Part shown: in pieces, positions 46,374-56,800 of the stretch
How the letters are laid out: every line of letters starts with the position of its first letter
Position numbering within the stretch: position 1 is the stretch's first letter
Assembly: GCF_014695375.1 (NCBI RefSeq)
Contig: NZ_JACJOG010000050.1
Span: 62,001 to 126,000 of the forward strand
Reading direction: 5' to 3'
DNA: 64,000 bases
Source: Coleofasciculus sp. FACHB-T130
GTDB lineage: Bacteria > Cyanobacteriota > Cyanobacteriia > Cyanobacteriales > FACHB-T130
Position numbers and translations under genes: made by a program
The notes under the pieces: model-generated
What the model saw: only the letters and a program-made list of their open reading frames with translations
Databases searched by the model: none
Told to the model about the DNA's origin: nothing

Positions 46374-46738
46374 AAAAAAATTAGGGAGGGCTCCCCCGAA
46401 GGGGACGAGTTCGGAGCCACCACTGCGGTAATCCGCACCCTTATTAACAACGGTGAGTAATCTGCACCTTTGTTAACAAGGGCTAGGGCTTTGGGAAAAT
46501 TTACCTTCTCCTTCAGCCTCACCTCATTTTGCTGGGAGCGCACCTTTCCTGTATAATATATACTCCAGTATTCATACACGGGAATTTCCCGACCTATGAA
46601 GAAGGTATTCATAGGGGCAGCATCATGGGCGGGTAGCTACCAGGGTTCAGAAAGTAGGACTGTCTTCCGACAGTCAAACAAACCCTAACTTAACACTGTA
46701 CAGAGGTAATAAGCATGTACAAGCGGCGCTATTAATCT
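46374..46738 (-). ncRNA. Type V-K tracrRNA
   Basis: Between cas12k and the array, the minus strand carries blocks that match the known ShCAST tracrRNA: the start ATTAATAGCGCCGC (about 46737-46724), GGTAGCTACCCGC, GATGCTGCC, GGTGCGCTCCCAGCAA, GGATTACCGCAGTGGTGGCT and CCCCTTCGGGGGAGCCCTCC. The final AGCCCTCCC can pair with GGGTGGGTT of the crRNA repeat (the anti-repeat), and a run of T follows. At about 365 nt it is longer than the ShCAST RNA, with extra sequence in the middle. Both ends are estimates. Confidence 0.88.
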
Positions 46739-46778
46739 CTTATTATATTTATATTGTCAAGGTTCAAAATCGGTTGAC

Positions 46779-48707
46779 CTAGCTAGCTGATACTTTACGA
46801 TTTTCACAAGCAGCTAGGACTAAATTCCTGGCTTTCTCTTGAGGATTGTCCCCATGCGGTTGCTGTGCTTTTTCTGTGGCAATCCCAGCTCTATGGGCTT
46901 TAACCTGAATACACTCAGCTAACCTGTTATAACTCCAACGGTGAATGCTGGCTCGATAATCCTTGGCGTAGCAATCTTGAATCTCTTGATAGCCGGGAAA
47001 TCTTTGTTCGGCTCTGGCTTTCACTTCACTCTCAGCCGCTTCCCGGATATTTCTCAAGTCAGGTAGGACAATACTGCTAGCTCGATACTGTGAAGCCACT
47101 TCCACAATCGCTTTTGCCAGCAACCTATCTACATACTCCCCTTGCCTCGATTCTCCAAAGTTACAAGGAGCACCATTTTTTTGAGCTTTGTGGTGTTCGT
47201 AGCTGTTGAGGCGTTGTTGCTCTCGCCTACGTTTGAGTTGCTCATACTGAGTTTTTTTCTTCTTAGTTTTCCCTTCCTTGATGGGCTTGCTCAGTAATTG
47301 CTTAACATCGCGATATGCCAGAACTTTGCCAGTCTCGATGTTGACAACCGCAACCGTTGCCGGTTTAGTTCTTCCGAAGCTAACCCCAATGACAATTGAG
47401 GGATTGCCCTTGTAGCCTGCTTGACTGGGGCGGGAGAAGCCATCAAAGGTTTTGAGTAGCTTTAGAGAAGTTTCATGGGCTGCCAGCTTGTTACTCCGAC
47501 TGCCTTTTGCTTTCATACTGTCGATAATTTTTTGCGTCTTCGCAATTTTCTCGGCACGTACCTCCTCGGTTCCCTCCGCCGTCCACAAACGAGTTTCAAC
47601 AGAGCAGTGAAGCAACAGTCGATGCACTTGCCAGGGTTCGCCTTTGCCTTCAACTTCTTGCCAAACTAATCGAGCAGAACGTAAAGTCAGCAATCCAGCA
47701 GGAACCTGCTCCTTGTTCTGGGTAAAAATTTTGTAGTCTTGAGCAAGGCGTTCAAACCAATGTAGTTGGCGCTGATCGCAGAAAACCTCAAAAGTATGCT
47801 TGCTGATGCCTTTGCCATTGAAACTAACGCAGATGCGTTTGTGTTCATTTCTCGACCATCGCAAGTCGGTGCTGGTTTCGTAGGATATCGAGAAGGGAAC
47901 TGAGCTTTGTTTTCTGGTAAGACTGGCTTGCACTTCTCTGAATTTCTCGTCATCGAGGATTAGTTCCTGCGCTTGTTCCAGGGCTTCCAGCCACTCTTGG
48001 TCAGATAGATTTCTTCCCTTGGGAAGACGGCTCTTGAGCTGTTCGTCGAGGCGGTCGATTTCAATTTCCTTCTTGCGCCGCCGCAGTTGATAAGCTTCGG
48101 GGTCTTCTTCTACTTCCCTAACCTCGCAATTATTTTTCAATAAATAGGCGATCGCACAGCGTTGCTGAGGGGCTTTAGCTTTGTCGTAGGCTTGGAAAAG
48201 GCTGTTGAATAAGGCTTTTGAATTATCCTTAGGAGCTTGGTCTGATTTTTCTTCTTGATTGCGCTCTAACTCAGCCTTCTTCTTGGTGAGGATTTTCGCG
48301 GCTTGAACACGTAGCATTTCTAAACTACAACCGCTTTCTTGTTCTAGTTCCAAATCACTTCTGAGTGTAGAGAACCAGCGTTGTTTTCTCTGGAGACGAA
48401 ACCTCCGTTTTTCTTGTAGAGCGAACCAGGATTTGTAAATGTATTTGACTAAGTTCTCAGCAGCGTTGGCGAAACGACCTGGCATATCCTGGAAGCGAGA
48501 TTCAGTTCTGAGATTTTTGCAGAGTCCTTCGATAACGTCGGCTGTAATGTTTCCTTCTTGCAACCAGTTATCTAAATCAGGGTGAGTATTAATCTGCTTC
48601 AGGAGTTCATTGACCAGAAGGGTGTTTTTCTCTGCCATTAGGCTCCAGAGATGGCGCAGGGAGTCTTCAGCCGCTTTGAGCTGACATTGAACTGTAATGA
48701 TGCTCAT
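46779..48707 (-). CDS. cas12k: Cas12k, nuclease-dead effector of a type V-K CAST
   Basis: A 642-aa protein of normal Cas12k size. It opens MSIITVQCQLKAAEDSLRHL, the usual Cas12k start. The RuvC-I motif is inactivated: IVIGVSFGRTKPATVAVVN has Ser443 where active Cas12 proteins have the catalytic Asp. The late segments SSIVLPDLRNIREAAESEV, FPGYQEIQDCYAKDYR and HRWSYNRLAECIQVKAHRAG are diagnostic for the family. Cas12k binds DNA guided by crRNA/tracrRNA at GTN PAMs and recruits TniQ, TnsC and TnsB for downstream insertion. The three transposition genes are not in the window. Confidence 0.97.
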   Translation of the reverse strand: MSIITVQCQLKAAEDSLRHLWSLMAEKNTLLVNELLKQINTHPDLDNWLQEGNITADVIEGLCKNLRTESRFQDMPGRFANAAENLVKYIYKSWFALQEKRRFRLQRKQRWFSTLRSDLELEQESGCSLEMLRVQAAKILTKKKAELERNQEEKSDQAPKDNSKALFNSLFQAYDKAKAPQQRCAIAYLLKNNCEVREVEEDPEAYQLRRRKKEIEIDRLDEQLKSRLPKGRNLSDQEWLEALEQAQELILDDEKFREVQASLTRKQSSVPFSISYETSTDLRWSRNEHKRICVSFNGKGISKHTFEVFCDQRQLHWFERLAQDYKIFTQNKEQVPAGLLTLRSARLVWQEVEGKGEPWQVHRLLLHCSVETRLWTAEGTEEVRAEKIAKTQKIIDSMKAKGSRSNKLAAHETSLKLLKTFDGFSRPSQAGYKGNPSIVIGVSFGRTKPATVAVVNIETGKVLAYRDVKQLLSKPIKEGKTKKKKTQYEQLKRRREQQRLNSYEHHKAQKNGAPCNFGESRQGEYVDRLLAKAIVEVASQYRASSIVLPDLRNIREAAESEVKARAEQRFPGYQEIQDCYAKDYRASIHRWSYNRLAECIQVKAHRAGIATEKAQQPHGDNPQEKARNLVLAACENRKVSAS

Positions 48708-48815
48708 GGCTTGAGAAAACTAAGAGGGTTTAATTGAGAAGCTCAATGGAAACAGGTGTACTACATAACCCCAGACAAAAACAGTTGTTCTAATTACAAG
48801 AGGTGACAGCCGCGA

Positions 48816-50759
48816 TTACCTCCCAGCTTGATAATCGGTAAATATCTTTGGATGAAACCCATTACCATTGCCATTTTTCAGCAAAGACTCTCCAACCAAA
48901 CCCTTACCCATTGCCCGACCCATTTTCGATAACAGTGCCTGCGTTCTTGCCTCAAAAAATGCATCAAAATCATCGTTGTGCAATGTTGTTGGTTCAATCA
49001 GGTGCGATCGCAAAATCTCATCAATCCGTTGCCGCGACATCCCTTGTTCTTCTAATTTCGCCAGATATGCTGATGGTGCTTTCCCCCCTAAGAACTTATT
49101 CGTCTTCGCCGTTAAGGGAGTCTTGTTAACGATGCTGTTGTAGCGCCAACGGGGAATCTTCTGCTGCTTGCACCACTCCATAGAAAAGATGTGATGGTTC
49201 TCAATCCGTTGTTGGAAGTAACGCACTGCCGTAATCGGTTCGCCACTCAAAAAATCCAACGCTCCATCGCGTCGAAGCAAGGCAGTAATTGCTCTATAAG
49301 CCGCCCCTTGAGAACTAACCAAATTCTGCAACCGTGCCGCAAACAGTTCAGCTTCCTGAATCGTGGCAGGCACTTCCCCACCATTGAGCCATTGGGGAAT
49401 TTCAATTAAATCCTTAGCAGCCGTTGATTGCCGCGAACGGGAGTAAATTCCTGATGCTGCCCCGCAGTAAAACCACTGTTCGATGCGTTGCCGTACCCAG
49501 TCGAGCTTCAGGGTTTCGCCCAAGATGACAAACAGCGGCACCATCACCACTAATTGCATCGGGTAGGGCAAGTCATCGGCATCAAATATTGCCTGGGTAT
49601 GGAGAAAGCGAGCAACTGCCTCAAAGCCCTGAGTAGTCGGTTCCACCCAGCGCTGATACTGGGATAAATCCAGACGCAACACATCCTGGTAATTGCACAC
49701 CACCGCTGGCAGTCGGTCGGTATCGCTACCTTGGTTGAGAGCTTCAGTTCGCCGTTGGTAATTGACCATCAAAGCGATCGCTTGTAGGAAATCCGTCGCC
49801 TTGAGCAGCCGCAACACCCGATGCGTCGCCAAACGCTGTTCTCGTTGCGTCCAATCTTGCCGCAAGTCAAACTCACTAGCAGCAAAGGCAGAGGTTAATA
49901 AGTCAAAGTGGGTAAGTTCACTCTGCCGCTTGTTGTTTTCCTCAAAAATGTAACAGACAGCTTCTTTGGGCAGTTCACTTTTCAAGACAAACAACCCCAT
50001 CTGATAATGCTCGAATTTTTTGATGACCGTCGCTTCAAACTGTTCAATGAGAGCTAACTTCTGTCGGTCGTAATTCCAGTATTGGCAGTATTGAGAGCGC
50101 CACTGAGAAAAGTTAAATACCTGGGAGACGGGAAATAAGCCCGATTCAAATTCTTTTTCTGGAGTAGAACAATTAAGCGCCGCTTCTCCTAGCCGATGCA
50201 GCATTCTGTTAGCGGTTAAGCCAAAGATGGCATCGCGACGGTCAGTATGGGGGTAGTCTAGGGCTTTGAGGATGTCGATGTAGTACCAGCGCTGTAAAGG
50301 GGGATAGCGTTTGCCCTGGTCAATCCAAACGGGTTGGTTGGATAGCAAAGACATGAACAGGCTGGTAAGGCGTTGCTGTCCGTCGAGAATCAAGGCGGTA
50401 GGCGTCGGCGGCTGGTCGAGGGCCACGCCCTCAACGAGGCGGGGTTTAAACTTTACGTCTGAGTTGCCTTGCTGGAGTAGCATCACAGCACCGACAGGGA
50501 AGCCTAAAGAGACACTGGCGAGTACTCTTTCGATGCGCTCTTCGTCCCAGCACCAGGAACGCTGAAAGTCCACGAGCTGTATTTTGCCCTGTTTGATGTC
50601 CCGTAGCAGGTCGAGCAGGGGTTCTTTAGTGATATCGAAGGTTGAAATGGAGGTCATGCCCTTGTTCGTGCTAGAAGTCGGCAGCAGCAACGGAGTACTT
50701 CTAACCACCCTAAAACGTTCTTCTCTAGACAAGTGAGGCATGAATTGGATTCCTCTCAA
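48816..50759 (-). CDS. GmrSD-like DUF262 / HNH (DUF1524-type) protein
   Basis: Up to 647 aa; the ATG at 50657 (MTSISTFDITKEPLLDLLRD) is the more likely start because the first 34 residues are not family-like. The N-terminal DUF262 ParB-like domain shows QLVDFQRSWCWDEERIERVL and the hallmark ALILDGQQRLTSLFMSL. The C-terminal part has an HNH-like HHIFSMEWCKQ followed by NSIVNKTPLTAKTNKFLGGK. The fused GmrS-GmrD layout is found in type IV restriction enzymes against modified phage DNA. It is the first cargo gene behind cas12k, same strand, 108 bp upstream. Confidence 0.88.
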   Translation of the reverse strand: MRGIQFMPHLSREERFRVVRSTPLLLPTSSTNKGMTSISTFDITKEPLLDLLRDIKQGKIQLVDFQRSWCWDEERIERVLASVSLGFPVGAVMLLQQGNSDVKFKPRLVEGVALDQPPTPTALILDGQQRLTSLFMSLLSNQPVWIDQGKRYPPLQRWYYIDILKALDYPHTDRRDAIFGLTANRMLHRLGEAALNCSTPEKEFESGLFPVSQVFNFSQWRSQYCQYWNYDRQKLALIEQFEATVIKKFEHYQMGLFVLKSELPKEAVCYIFEENNKRQSELTHFDLLTSAFAASEFDLRQDWTQREQRLATHRVLRLLKATDFLQAIALMVNYQRRTEALNQGSDTDRLPAVVCNYQDVLRLDLSQYQRWVEPTTQGFEAVARFLHTQAIFDADDLPYPMQLVVMVPLFVILGETLKLDWVRQRIEQWFYCGAASGIYSRSRQSTAAKDLIEIPQWLNGGEVPATIQEAELFAARLQNLVSSQGAAYRAITALLRRDGALDFLSGEPITAVRYFQQRIENHHIFSMEWCKQQKIPRWRYNSIVNKTPLTAKTNKFLGGKAPSAYLAKLEEQGMSRQRIDEILRSHLIEPTTLHNDDFDAFFEARTQALLSKMGRAMGKGLVGESLLKNGNGNGFHPKIFTDYQAGR

Positions 50760-50789
50760 TCTGATAGGTTTTTGTTAACTTTGTTTAAA

Positions 50790-51098
50790 TCACTCTTGAC
50801 TATTGAAGGGAGGGCATAAAAGAGCCTTCAACCTGTCGGGAATTTCTTCAAAATGCTCGATAAACAAATCTGCGAGTGCTAGGTAGCGCAGGTGGTATCT
50901 AGTAGGTGGTGAAAAGTTGGTTCCTCGCTCAAACCAGCGTTGGACTGTGGCAAGGGAGCATTGACAGATTGCTGCCATTTGCGATCGCGTTATGTTCCAC
51001 TTGGCTTCAAAGGCACGGGGAGACATCCCTAACTGGCAGGTGGCGTAGAGACGAATTAACTCCAGTTCTCGTTGTCCGAGGGGACGAGGAGATGTCAT
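50790..51098 (-). CDS. Small helix-turn-helix protein
   Basis: A 102-aa protein with an HTH around residues 33-60 (ITRSQMAAICQCSLATVQRW), followed by a helical tail. Its start overlaps the end of the upstream gene by four bases (ATGA), and the DUF262 gene lies downstream on the same strand, so the three may be one operon. A regulator of the cargo or a DNA-binding partner is inferred. Confidence 0.7.
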   Translation of the reverse strand: MTSPRPLGQRELELIRLYATCQLGMSPRAFEAKWNITRSQMAAICQCSLATVQRWFERGTNFSPPTRYHLRYLALADLFIEHFEEIPDRLKALLCPPFNSQE

Positions 51099-51673
51099 GA
51101 GTTTGTCTCCAACGGCAGAGGTTCGAGGTGTTCTTCCCAGCAGGTATCAGCGACACAGAACTGAGCGCTGGGAGATTCGGAAGCGAGGAGAATTAGATAT
51201 TTCCACGCCCACTGGTAGCGATGAGGAGCAAAGGCGTAGAACCGCCCAACGACGATGCCCCTATCAGTTTCGTCTGTATCAGATAGGGGTTTCCACCGAA
51301 GGCGATCGCCATACAGAAACCTGGGCGTTTCTGCACTATCCGGGAAATTCGCTGGCAGGCTGACGCTTGGAACTGAAGTATTGAAACTAAGCGAAGGTAA
51401 GCCAGAAACTGAATTGTCTAATTGGATGGCTTTGATGAAATCAGAAACCAGTTGTTGATTCAGGCTGTTAACGAGTTGACGGATTACTAGGACAGTTAGT
51501 GAGTCGAGTTCTCCTTTGCTTAGAGGGGTTGATTGGCTGAGGTGAGTTAGGCGATCGCACAATTCCAGCACACCAAAGTCTTGTAAGGCTTGCTGGTACG
51601 CATCAACGCTGGTGATGCCGTCAGGTTGAGTTTGAGGGAAAGACTGTTGCTCTCCTCTTGATGTCAACGTCAT
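51095..51673 (-). CDS. Hypothetical protein, CAST cargo
   Basis: About 192 aa from the ATG at 51673 (MTLTSRGEQQSFPQ); a longer frame would start inside a 12-bp operator palindrome and is unlikely. No domain recognised. A helical part (ALQDFGVLELCDRLTHLSQS; LVIRQLVNSLNQQLVSDFIK) precedes a beta-like C-terminal portion with aromatic residues (RFLYGDRLRWKPL; GIVVGRFYAFAPHRYQWAWK). It is translationally coupled to the small HTH gene. It is divergent from the RHH regulator, sharing its operator region. Confidence 0.6.
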   Translation of the reverse strand: MTLTSRGEQQSFPQTQPDGITSVDAYQQALQDFGVLELCDRLTHLSQSTPLSKGELDSLTVLVIRQLVNSLNQQLVSDFIKAIQLDNSVSGLPSLSFNTSVPSVSLPANFPDSAETPRFLYGDRLRWKPLSDTDETDRGIVVGRFYAFAPHRYQWAWKYLILLASESPSAQFCVADTCWEEHLEPLPLETNS

Positions 51674-51703
51674 AGCCGTTTTTTTTAGGTAATCTGATTT
51701 TAG

Positions 51704-51806
51704 GCACATAGTCACAAAAATGCAAATAAGAGTGACTATGTGCTTATTTAAGATTGGACAGTTATAATCCAGCGATAATTAAGCACAAATAACCTTGTGC
51801 TTAATT
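51704..51806. promoter_or_regulatory. Divergent operator region with two perfect 12-bp palindromes
   Basis: GCACATAGTCAC (51704-51715) pairs with GTGACTATGTGC (51732-51743). AATTAAGCACAA (51777-51788) pairs with TTGTGCTTAATT (51795-51806). All half-sites share a GCACA core. The region lies between divergent genes and directly in front of an RHH-type DNA-binding protein, suggesting autoregulation. Confidence 0.7.
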
Positions 51807-52278
51807 GGGATTGGCTGAAGATAAATACGTTTCTGTAAGGCTTTACCTACCTAACGAAGAATTTAAGCGGCGCTTTCAGGCAGCTTGCGCTATGCATGGG
51901 CGCAAGATGAGTGATGTGGCGGTAGAACTGATTGATGGATGGCTGGGTGAGAATGAATCGCTAGAACAGTTGCGGCAGTCTCAACAAAGAAAGACTCCTG
52001 CCAGCACTGATGTAGTTAGTAGTGTGCCAACGATCGCATCTTTAATTGAAGAAACGCTGAGTAACCGTGATTGGGTACTTGGACGACTTGCGGCGGATGC
52101 TGAAATGTCTGTGGAACGGATTAATGAGTTACTGGAAGGCGATCGCCCCTCAGATACAGAACTCCAAAAACTTGCACAACGGTTGGTTAAACCGGATGGC
52201 GAACCGTGGGAGGAGGGGGAACTGGTTGATATTCGACTGGCTGAGGATTTGAAGCGGAGACGGCAGCAGAAGCGATAG
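51805..52278 (+). CDS. Ribbon-helix-helix-like regulator
   Basis: About 157 aa. The N-terminus DKYVSVRLYLPNEEFKRRFQ then AACAMHGRKMSDVAVELIDG fits an RHH (CopG/ParG/MetJ-like) strand-helix-helix. The rest, after a Gln/Ser linker, has a second conserved stretch (TIASLIEETLSNRDWVLGRL; GDRPSDTELQKLAQRL). The start codon is uncertain: TTG at 51805 overlaps an operator arm, and TTG at 51811 is also possible. A second, truncated copy of its 3' end lies at 58683-58832, on the far side of the AAA-STAND cassette. Confidence 0.7.
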   Translation: MGLAEDKYVSVRLYLPNEEFKRRFQAACAMHGRKMSDVAVELIDGWLGENESLEQLRQSQQRKTPASTDVVSSVPTIASLIEETLSNRDWVLGRLAADAEMSVERINELLEGDRPSDTELQKLAQRLVKPDGEPWEEGELVDIRLAEDLKRRRQQKR

Positions 52279-52479
52279 CGAAGCGTTGTTGCGTTAGCTT
52301 TCGCGAGGCTAACGCCTCGCGCAGATCGCGCTGATTGTCTCATGCACTCGATGCGTGGTAACACTATTCCACTTCTGGCACTGCCTGAGCTTAACAGAAG
52401 CTAACAATCTGCCATCACACCCTGTTGGTAAAGCTATCGTGTCGAATAAGGCTTCAAAAGAAACTAACTGGGAAGTGGC

Positions 52480-53850
52480 ATGGCGGTAGATTTACGAAAA
52501 TTTTTTCAGGCGACCGACCCCGGTAAGACGCTGTTTGTAGCAAACCCGGAAGACAAGAAGTTATACATTGACTTTTCTTCTGTCCGAGGCGGCAAGATTA
52601 TCGAGGAACTGAAGGATAACATCACATTTTTCTCGCCCGATGATCCAACGTGTGTTTTGTTTACTGGGCATATTGGTTGTGGCAAATCCACAGAGTTATT
52701 GAGGCTCAAGCTCGAATTGGAACTCGATGGGTTCCATGTGGTTTATTTTGAGTCCAGTGAAGACCTGGAAATGGCGGATGTTGATATTGGCGATGTAATG
52801 CTTGCGATCGCACGTCGTGTCAGCCAAAGTTTGGACAAAATAACCCTTGAGGAACCCAGAAAGCTAAAGGAGTTGCTGCAAGGCGCAGTCAATGTTTTAA
52901 ACTCCGAGGTAACGGGGGTGAAACTTAAGCTTCCCGAAATTTCTGGAGTTCCTAAAATTGGTGATATTGGTATCACTTCGGAAAAGGAAAAGCTTTCTAT
53001 TGCTTTTGGCATTGGCGAAATCACTACTAAGGTGAAAAGTGACTCCAAACTGCGGGAGAAACTCAACCAATATCTGGGACCACAGAAAACTCAGCTTTTG
53101 GAAGCGATTAATAAAGAACTGCTAGAACCTGCGATCGCCAAACTGAAACAGCTAGGCAAAAAAGGACTGGTGGTGATTGTGGATAATCTCGATCGCATTG
53201 ATAATCGCCAAAAGGGTTGGGGGCGTCCGCAACACGAATACCTGTTTGTCGATCAGGGTGAGTGTTTAACTAAGCTGCATTGTCATCTGGTTTATACAAT
53301 GCCACTGGCGCTGAAGTTCTCCAATGACTATGGGAACCTCACTCAGCGATTCTCAGAAGACCCCAAGGTGTTGCCGATGGTTCCCGTGCAGCTTCAGGAT
53401 GGTAGCCAGTGTGAGGCGGGGATGGCACTGCTGCGACAGATGGTGCTGGCAAGAGCCTTTCCTGACTTGGACGAAGACAACCGCCTAGACAATATTACTG
53501 AGATTTTTGATAGTCCTGAAACCTTAGACCGCCTGTGTTCTGTCAGTGGAGGGCACGTCCGAGATTTGCTGAGGTTGCTCAATACTTGGATTAGAAAGGG
53601 AAGACAATTGCCTCTGTCTCGTGAGACTCTCGAAGAGGTCATTCGTTCTCGCCGTAATGAGATGACGATGCCGATCTCTGATAATGAGTGGGAATTGCTG
53701 CGGCAGGTTCGGCAACGGAAAAAGGTCAGCGATGACGACGGATACCAGAAGCTCATCCGTAGTCGGTTAGTGTTTGAGTATCGCGACAACGGCGAGTCTT
53801 GGTTTGATATCAATCCGATTTTGGCAGAGGCGAGAGAGTTGCAGCCATGA
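52480..53850 (+). CDS. P-loop ATPase paired with the STAND gene
   Basis: A 456-aa AAA-type ATPase. Walker A is FTGHIGCGKSTELL (about residues 64-77). Walker B is GLVVIVDNLDRI (about 229-240), followed by HLVYTMPLALKF and then an LSR-like region (CSVSGGHVRDLLRLLNTWIR) resembling the winged part of ORC/STAND-type ATPases. Its stop overlaps the start of the following 1570-aa gene (ATGA), so the two are translationally coupled and probably work as one system. Function is not established. Confidence 0.8.
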   Translation: MAVDLRKFFQATDPGKTLFVANPEDKKLYIDFSSVRGGKIIEELKDNITFFSPDDPTCVLFTGHIGCGKSTELLRLKLELELDGFHVVYFESSEDLEMADVDIGDVMLAIARRVSQSLDKITLEEPRKLKELLQGAVNVLNSEVTGVKLKLPEISGVPKIGDIGITSEKEKLSIAFGIGEITTKVKSDSKLREKLNQYLGPQKTQLLEAINKELLEPAIAKLKQLGKKGLVVIVDNLDRIDNRQKGWGRPQHEYLFVDQGECLTKLHCHLVYTMPLALKFSNDYGNLTQRFSEDPKVLPMVPVQLQDGSQCEAGMALLRQMVLARAFPDLDEDNRLDNITEIFDSPETLDRLCSVSGGHVRDLLRLLNTWIRKGRQLPLSRETLEEVIRSRRNEMTMPISDNEWELLRQVRQRKKVSDDDGYQKLIRSRLVFEYRDNGESWFDINPILAEARELQP

Positions 53851-56800
53851 GCGACCCGCACCAACCTAAAGATGTTGCTGCCTACAACGAGGATGAGTTG
53901 GAGGGATTGGCTTGGGCGATTGAGGCGTCTGTTGGGCAGTTCAAGCTGTTTTTGGCTCGTTGTAACTATACCAGCTTGCGATCGCAGTTGGTCGAGCGAT
54001 TGCAAGAACTAACAACCGTCGAAATCCGTATTCTCGAACTGAAGACATCTGAAAAGACCCTCTACGCTAGGATTCAAGCGGAGTTGGACTCAGAACAGCC
54101 AGATGCTTTGATGGTCTTCGGCTTGGAATCGGTGGGCGATCTGGATGAGTTGTTGAGCGCAACCAATCAAGTGCGGGAGGAGTTTCGCAAGAATTTCCAT
54201 TTTCCACTGGTGCTTTGGCTGAATGATGAAGTCCTGAAAAAACTGCTTCAGCTAGCTCCTGATTTCGAGAGTTGGGCAACAACTACGGAGTTTGTAGTTG
54301 CCACTGATGAATTAGTAGGCTTCCTCAGAGAAACAGCCGAGCAATTCTTCGAGGTAAATTTTACCGTTACTTTAGAAGATTGTCGTGAAATCAAACTAGC
54401 TTGTCAGGATTTACAAACTCGCGAACAAGCATTAGATCTAGAACTCAGAGCAGTTATAGAATCCTTACTAGGGCTTACTGAAGATGCCAATTATGCCAAT
54501 CGAAATTTAGATATCGCTCTAGAGCATTATCAAAAAGGATTGAAACTTTGGCAGCAGAGTAACAATTTAGAGCGACAGGGAAAATTACTTAAGAACATCG
54601 CATTCTGCTATTACCTTAAAGCACTTCGGCATCGAGAAATAGACCACCCGGATTGGCAATCAACTCAGCATTACATTCGGCAATGTCTAGAAGTTCTCGA
54701 ACAGGCTCATCGTCCAGATTTAGTTGCTAATTCGATTCTGAGCTTAGGCAGAGTTCTGCGACGGTTAGAAGATTGGGAGCAGTTGCAAACTCTTGCTCAG
54801 AAAGCTGTGCAACGGCATCTAACTGAAAATAAACCGATAGAACTAGCTCAGGATTATGGCTTTTTGGCTGAGGTAGCTCTAGCGAAAAAACATTGGAATG
54901 AGGCGAAAGAGTTTGCTCAAAAGGCATTAGATGTTTTCTCCGTAGTTCCAAGTTTTCAATCAACTAGTAGTCCAGGAGTTGTATATGACTTACCAGATAT
55001 ATCGGTAATCTCCTACGATCCAAGCCGCTATCATTTTATTCTGGCGCAGTCACAGCAACATCTAGACCAACCTCAAGAGGCTATCCGTAACTTAGAAGTA
55101 GCTAAGGAAGTGGGTAGTCCTGAACATGATACCCAACTATATCTCGACATCCTATGCTGTTTGCAGAAACTCTATTTTGAGCAAAAGGAATATTCCGAAG
55201 CATTTGAAATCAAGCTAGAACAGCGCTCGATTGAGCAGCAGTATGGATTTCGGGCGTTTGTTGGTGCGGGATCGATACAACCACAACGAAAGGCAAAATT
55301 CGCACTGACGCAAGTTAAAAGTCAGGAGACGATTGCCCCAGAGATTACTGCTTCCGGTCGGCAGTTGGATGTGGAGCGCTTGATGGAGCGGATTGGTCGA
55401 AATGACTGCAAACTGATCGTAATTCATGGGCAGTCTGGGGTGGGGAAAAGTTCGCTGGTAAATGGGGGATTGTTACCAACACTTAAACAGAAAGCCATTG
55501 GCACGCAAGATGTTCTGCCCCTGTCGATGCGCGTTTACACTAGCTGGATTGCGGAATTGGGGCGGTTGTTGGCAGAGGCACTCGTAGAGAAGAAAATACA
55601 GTCCACCACGTCACTGGATTCAGTGGCAGCTATTCTGGAGCAGTTGCGTCAAAATGAAGCGCGTAATCTGCGGACAGTGCTGATTTTTGATCAGTTTGAA
55701 GAATTCTTCTTTGTCTACACCGACTCAGTCCAAAGACGTGAATTTTTTGAGTTTCTGGGAGACTGCCTCAACATTCTAGCCGTGAAGGTGATTTTGTCGT
55801 TGCGAGAAGATTATATACATTATTTGCTAGAGTGCGATCGCCTCGACAGCATGAAGATTATCGGCAATGACATTCTAACTAAAGGTGTCCGCTATCCGTT
55901 GGGAAACTTTTCACCCGACGATGCTAAGAGAATCATCAAGCGCTTGACAGAAAATTCTAATTTTCACTTAGAGCCTGCTTTGATTGAAGAACTTATGCGG
56001 GATTTAGCAGGTAAGTTAGGGGAAGTGCGCCCGATTGAGTTGCAGGTTGTAGGAGCGCAACTGCAAACGGAGAATATCACTACTCTAGTTCAGTATCGGG
56101 AGTGCAATCCACAACCAAAGGAAGAATTAGTCAAGCGCTACCTAGCAGAAGTAGTCAAAGATTGCGGGCAGGAAAACCAGCAGGCGGCTGAGCTGGTCTT
56201 GTACTTGCTGACCGATGAAAATAATACTCGTCCGCTTAAGACTCGTGCTGAGCTGGAAGTAGATTTAAAGGTATTAGCAGCAGGTTTAGCAGCAGAAGCT
56301 ACCAAGTTAAATCTGATTTTAGAGATTTTCAGAAAATCCGGCTTAGTGTTTCTGTTACCAGAATCTCCGGCTGACCGCTATCAACTGGTTCATGATTATT
56401 TAGTCTCTTTTATCCGTCAGCAACAGGCACCGGGACTGCTAGCAGAACTAGCACAAGCAAAACAAAAACAGAAATTAACTGAAGCACAACTGAGGCAAGC
56501 ACTTAGAGAGAAAGAGGAGGCACTGCGTCAAGAACAGCAGGAACGCCAGCGAGCAGCAATCGCTGAGATTGAGGCGCTGAGTTCATTATCCCAAGCGCTG
56601 CTTTTATCACACGATCAACTGGGGGCATTAGTAGCAGGTGTCAAGGCAGGCAGAAAATTACAGCAGATAGAAGTGTCATCCGAGAGCAAGACTCTGGCGG
56701 CGGGCAAACTATGGCAGGCGGTCTACTCTGTGCAAGAGCGTAATCGCTTTCATGGGCATAGCGATTGGGTCAATAGTGTTAGCTTCAGTCCAGATGGTCA

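Noticed and set aside
46370-46612. 80-codon frame downstream of cas12k
   Set aside because: It overlaps the conserved tracrRNA blocks, and its protein has no recognisable feature.
52480-53850. TnsC
   Set aside because: It is an AAA-type ATPase inside a CAST, but it is much larger than V-K TnsC, is coupled to a STAND gene rather than tniQ/tnsB, and lacks the TnsC context.
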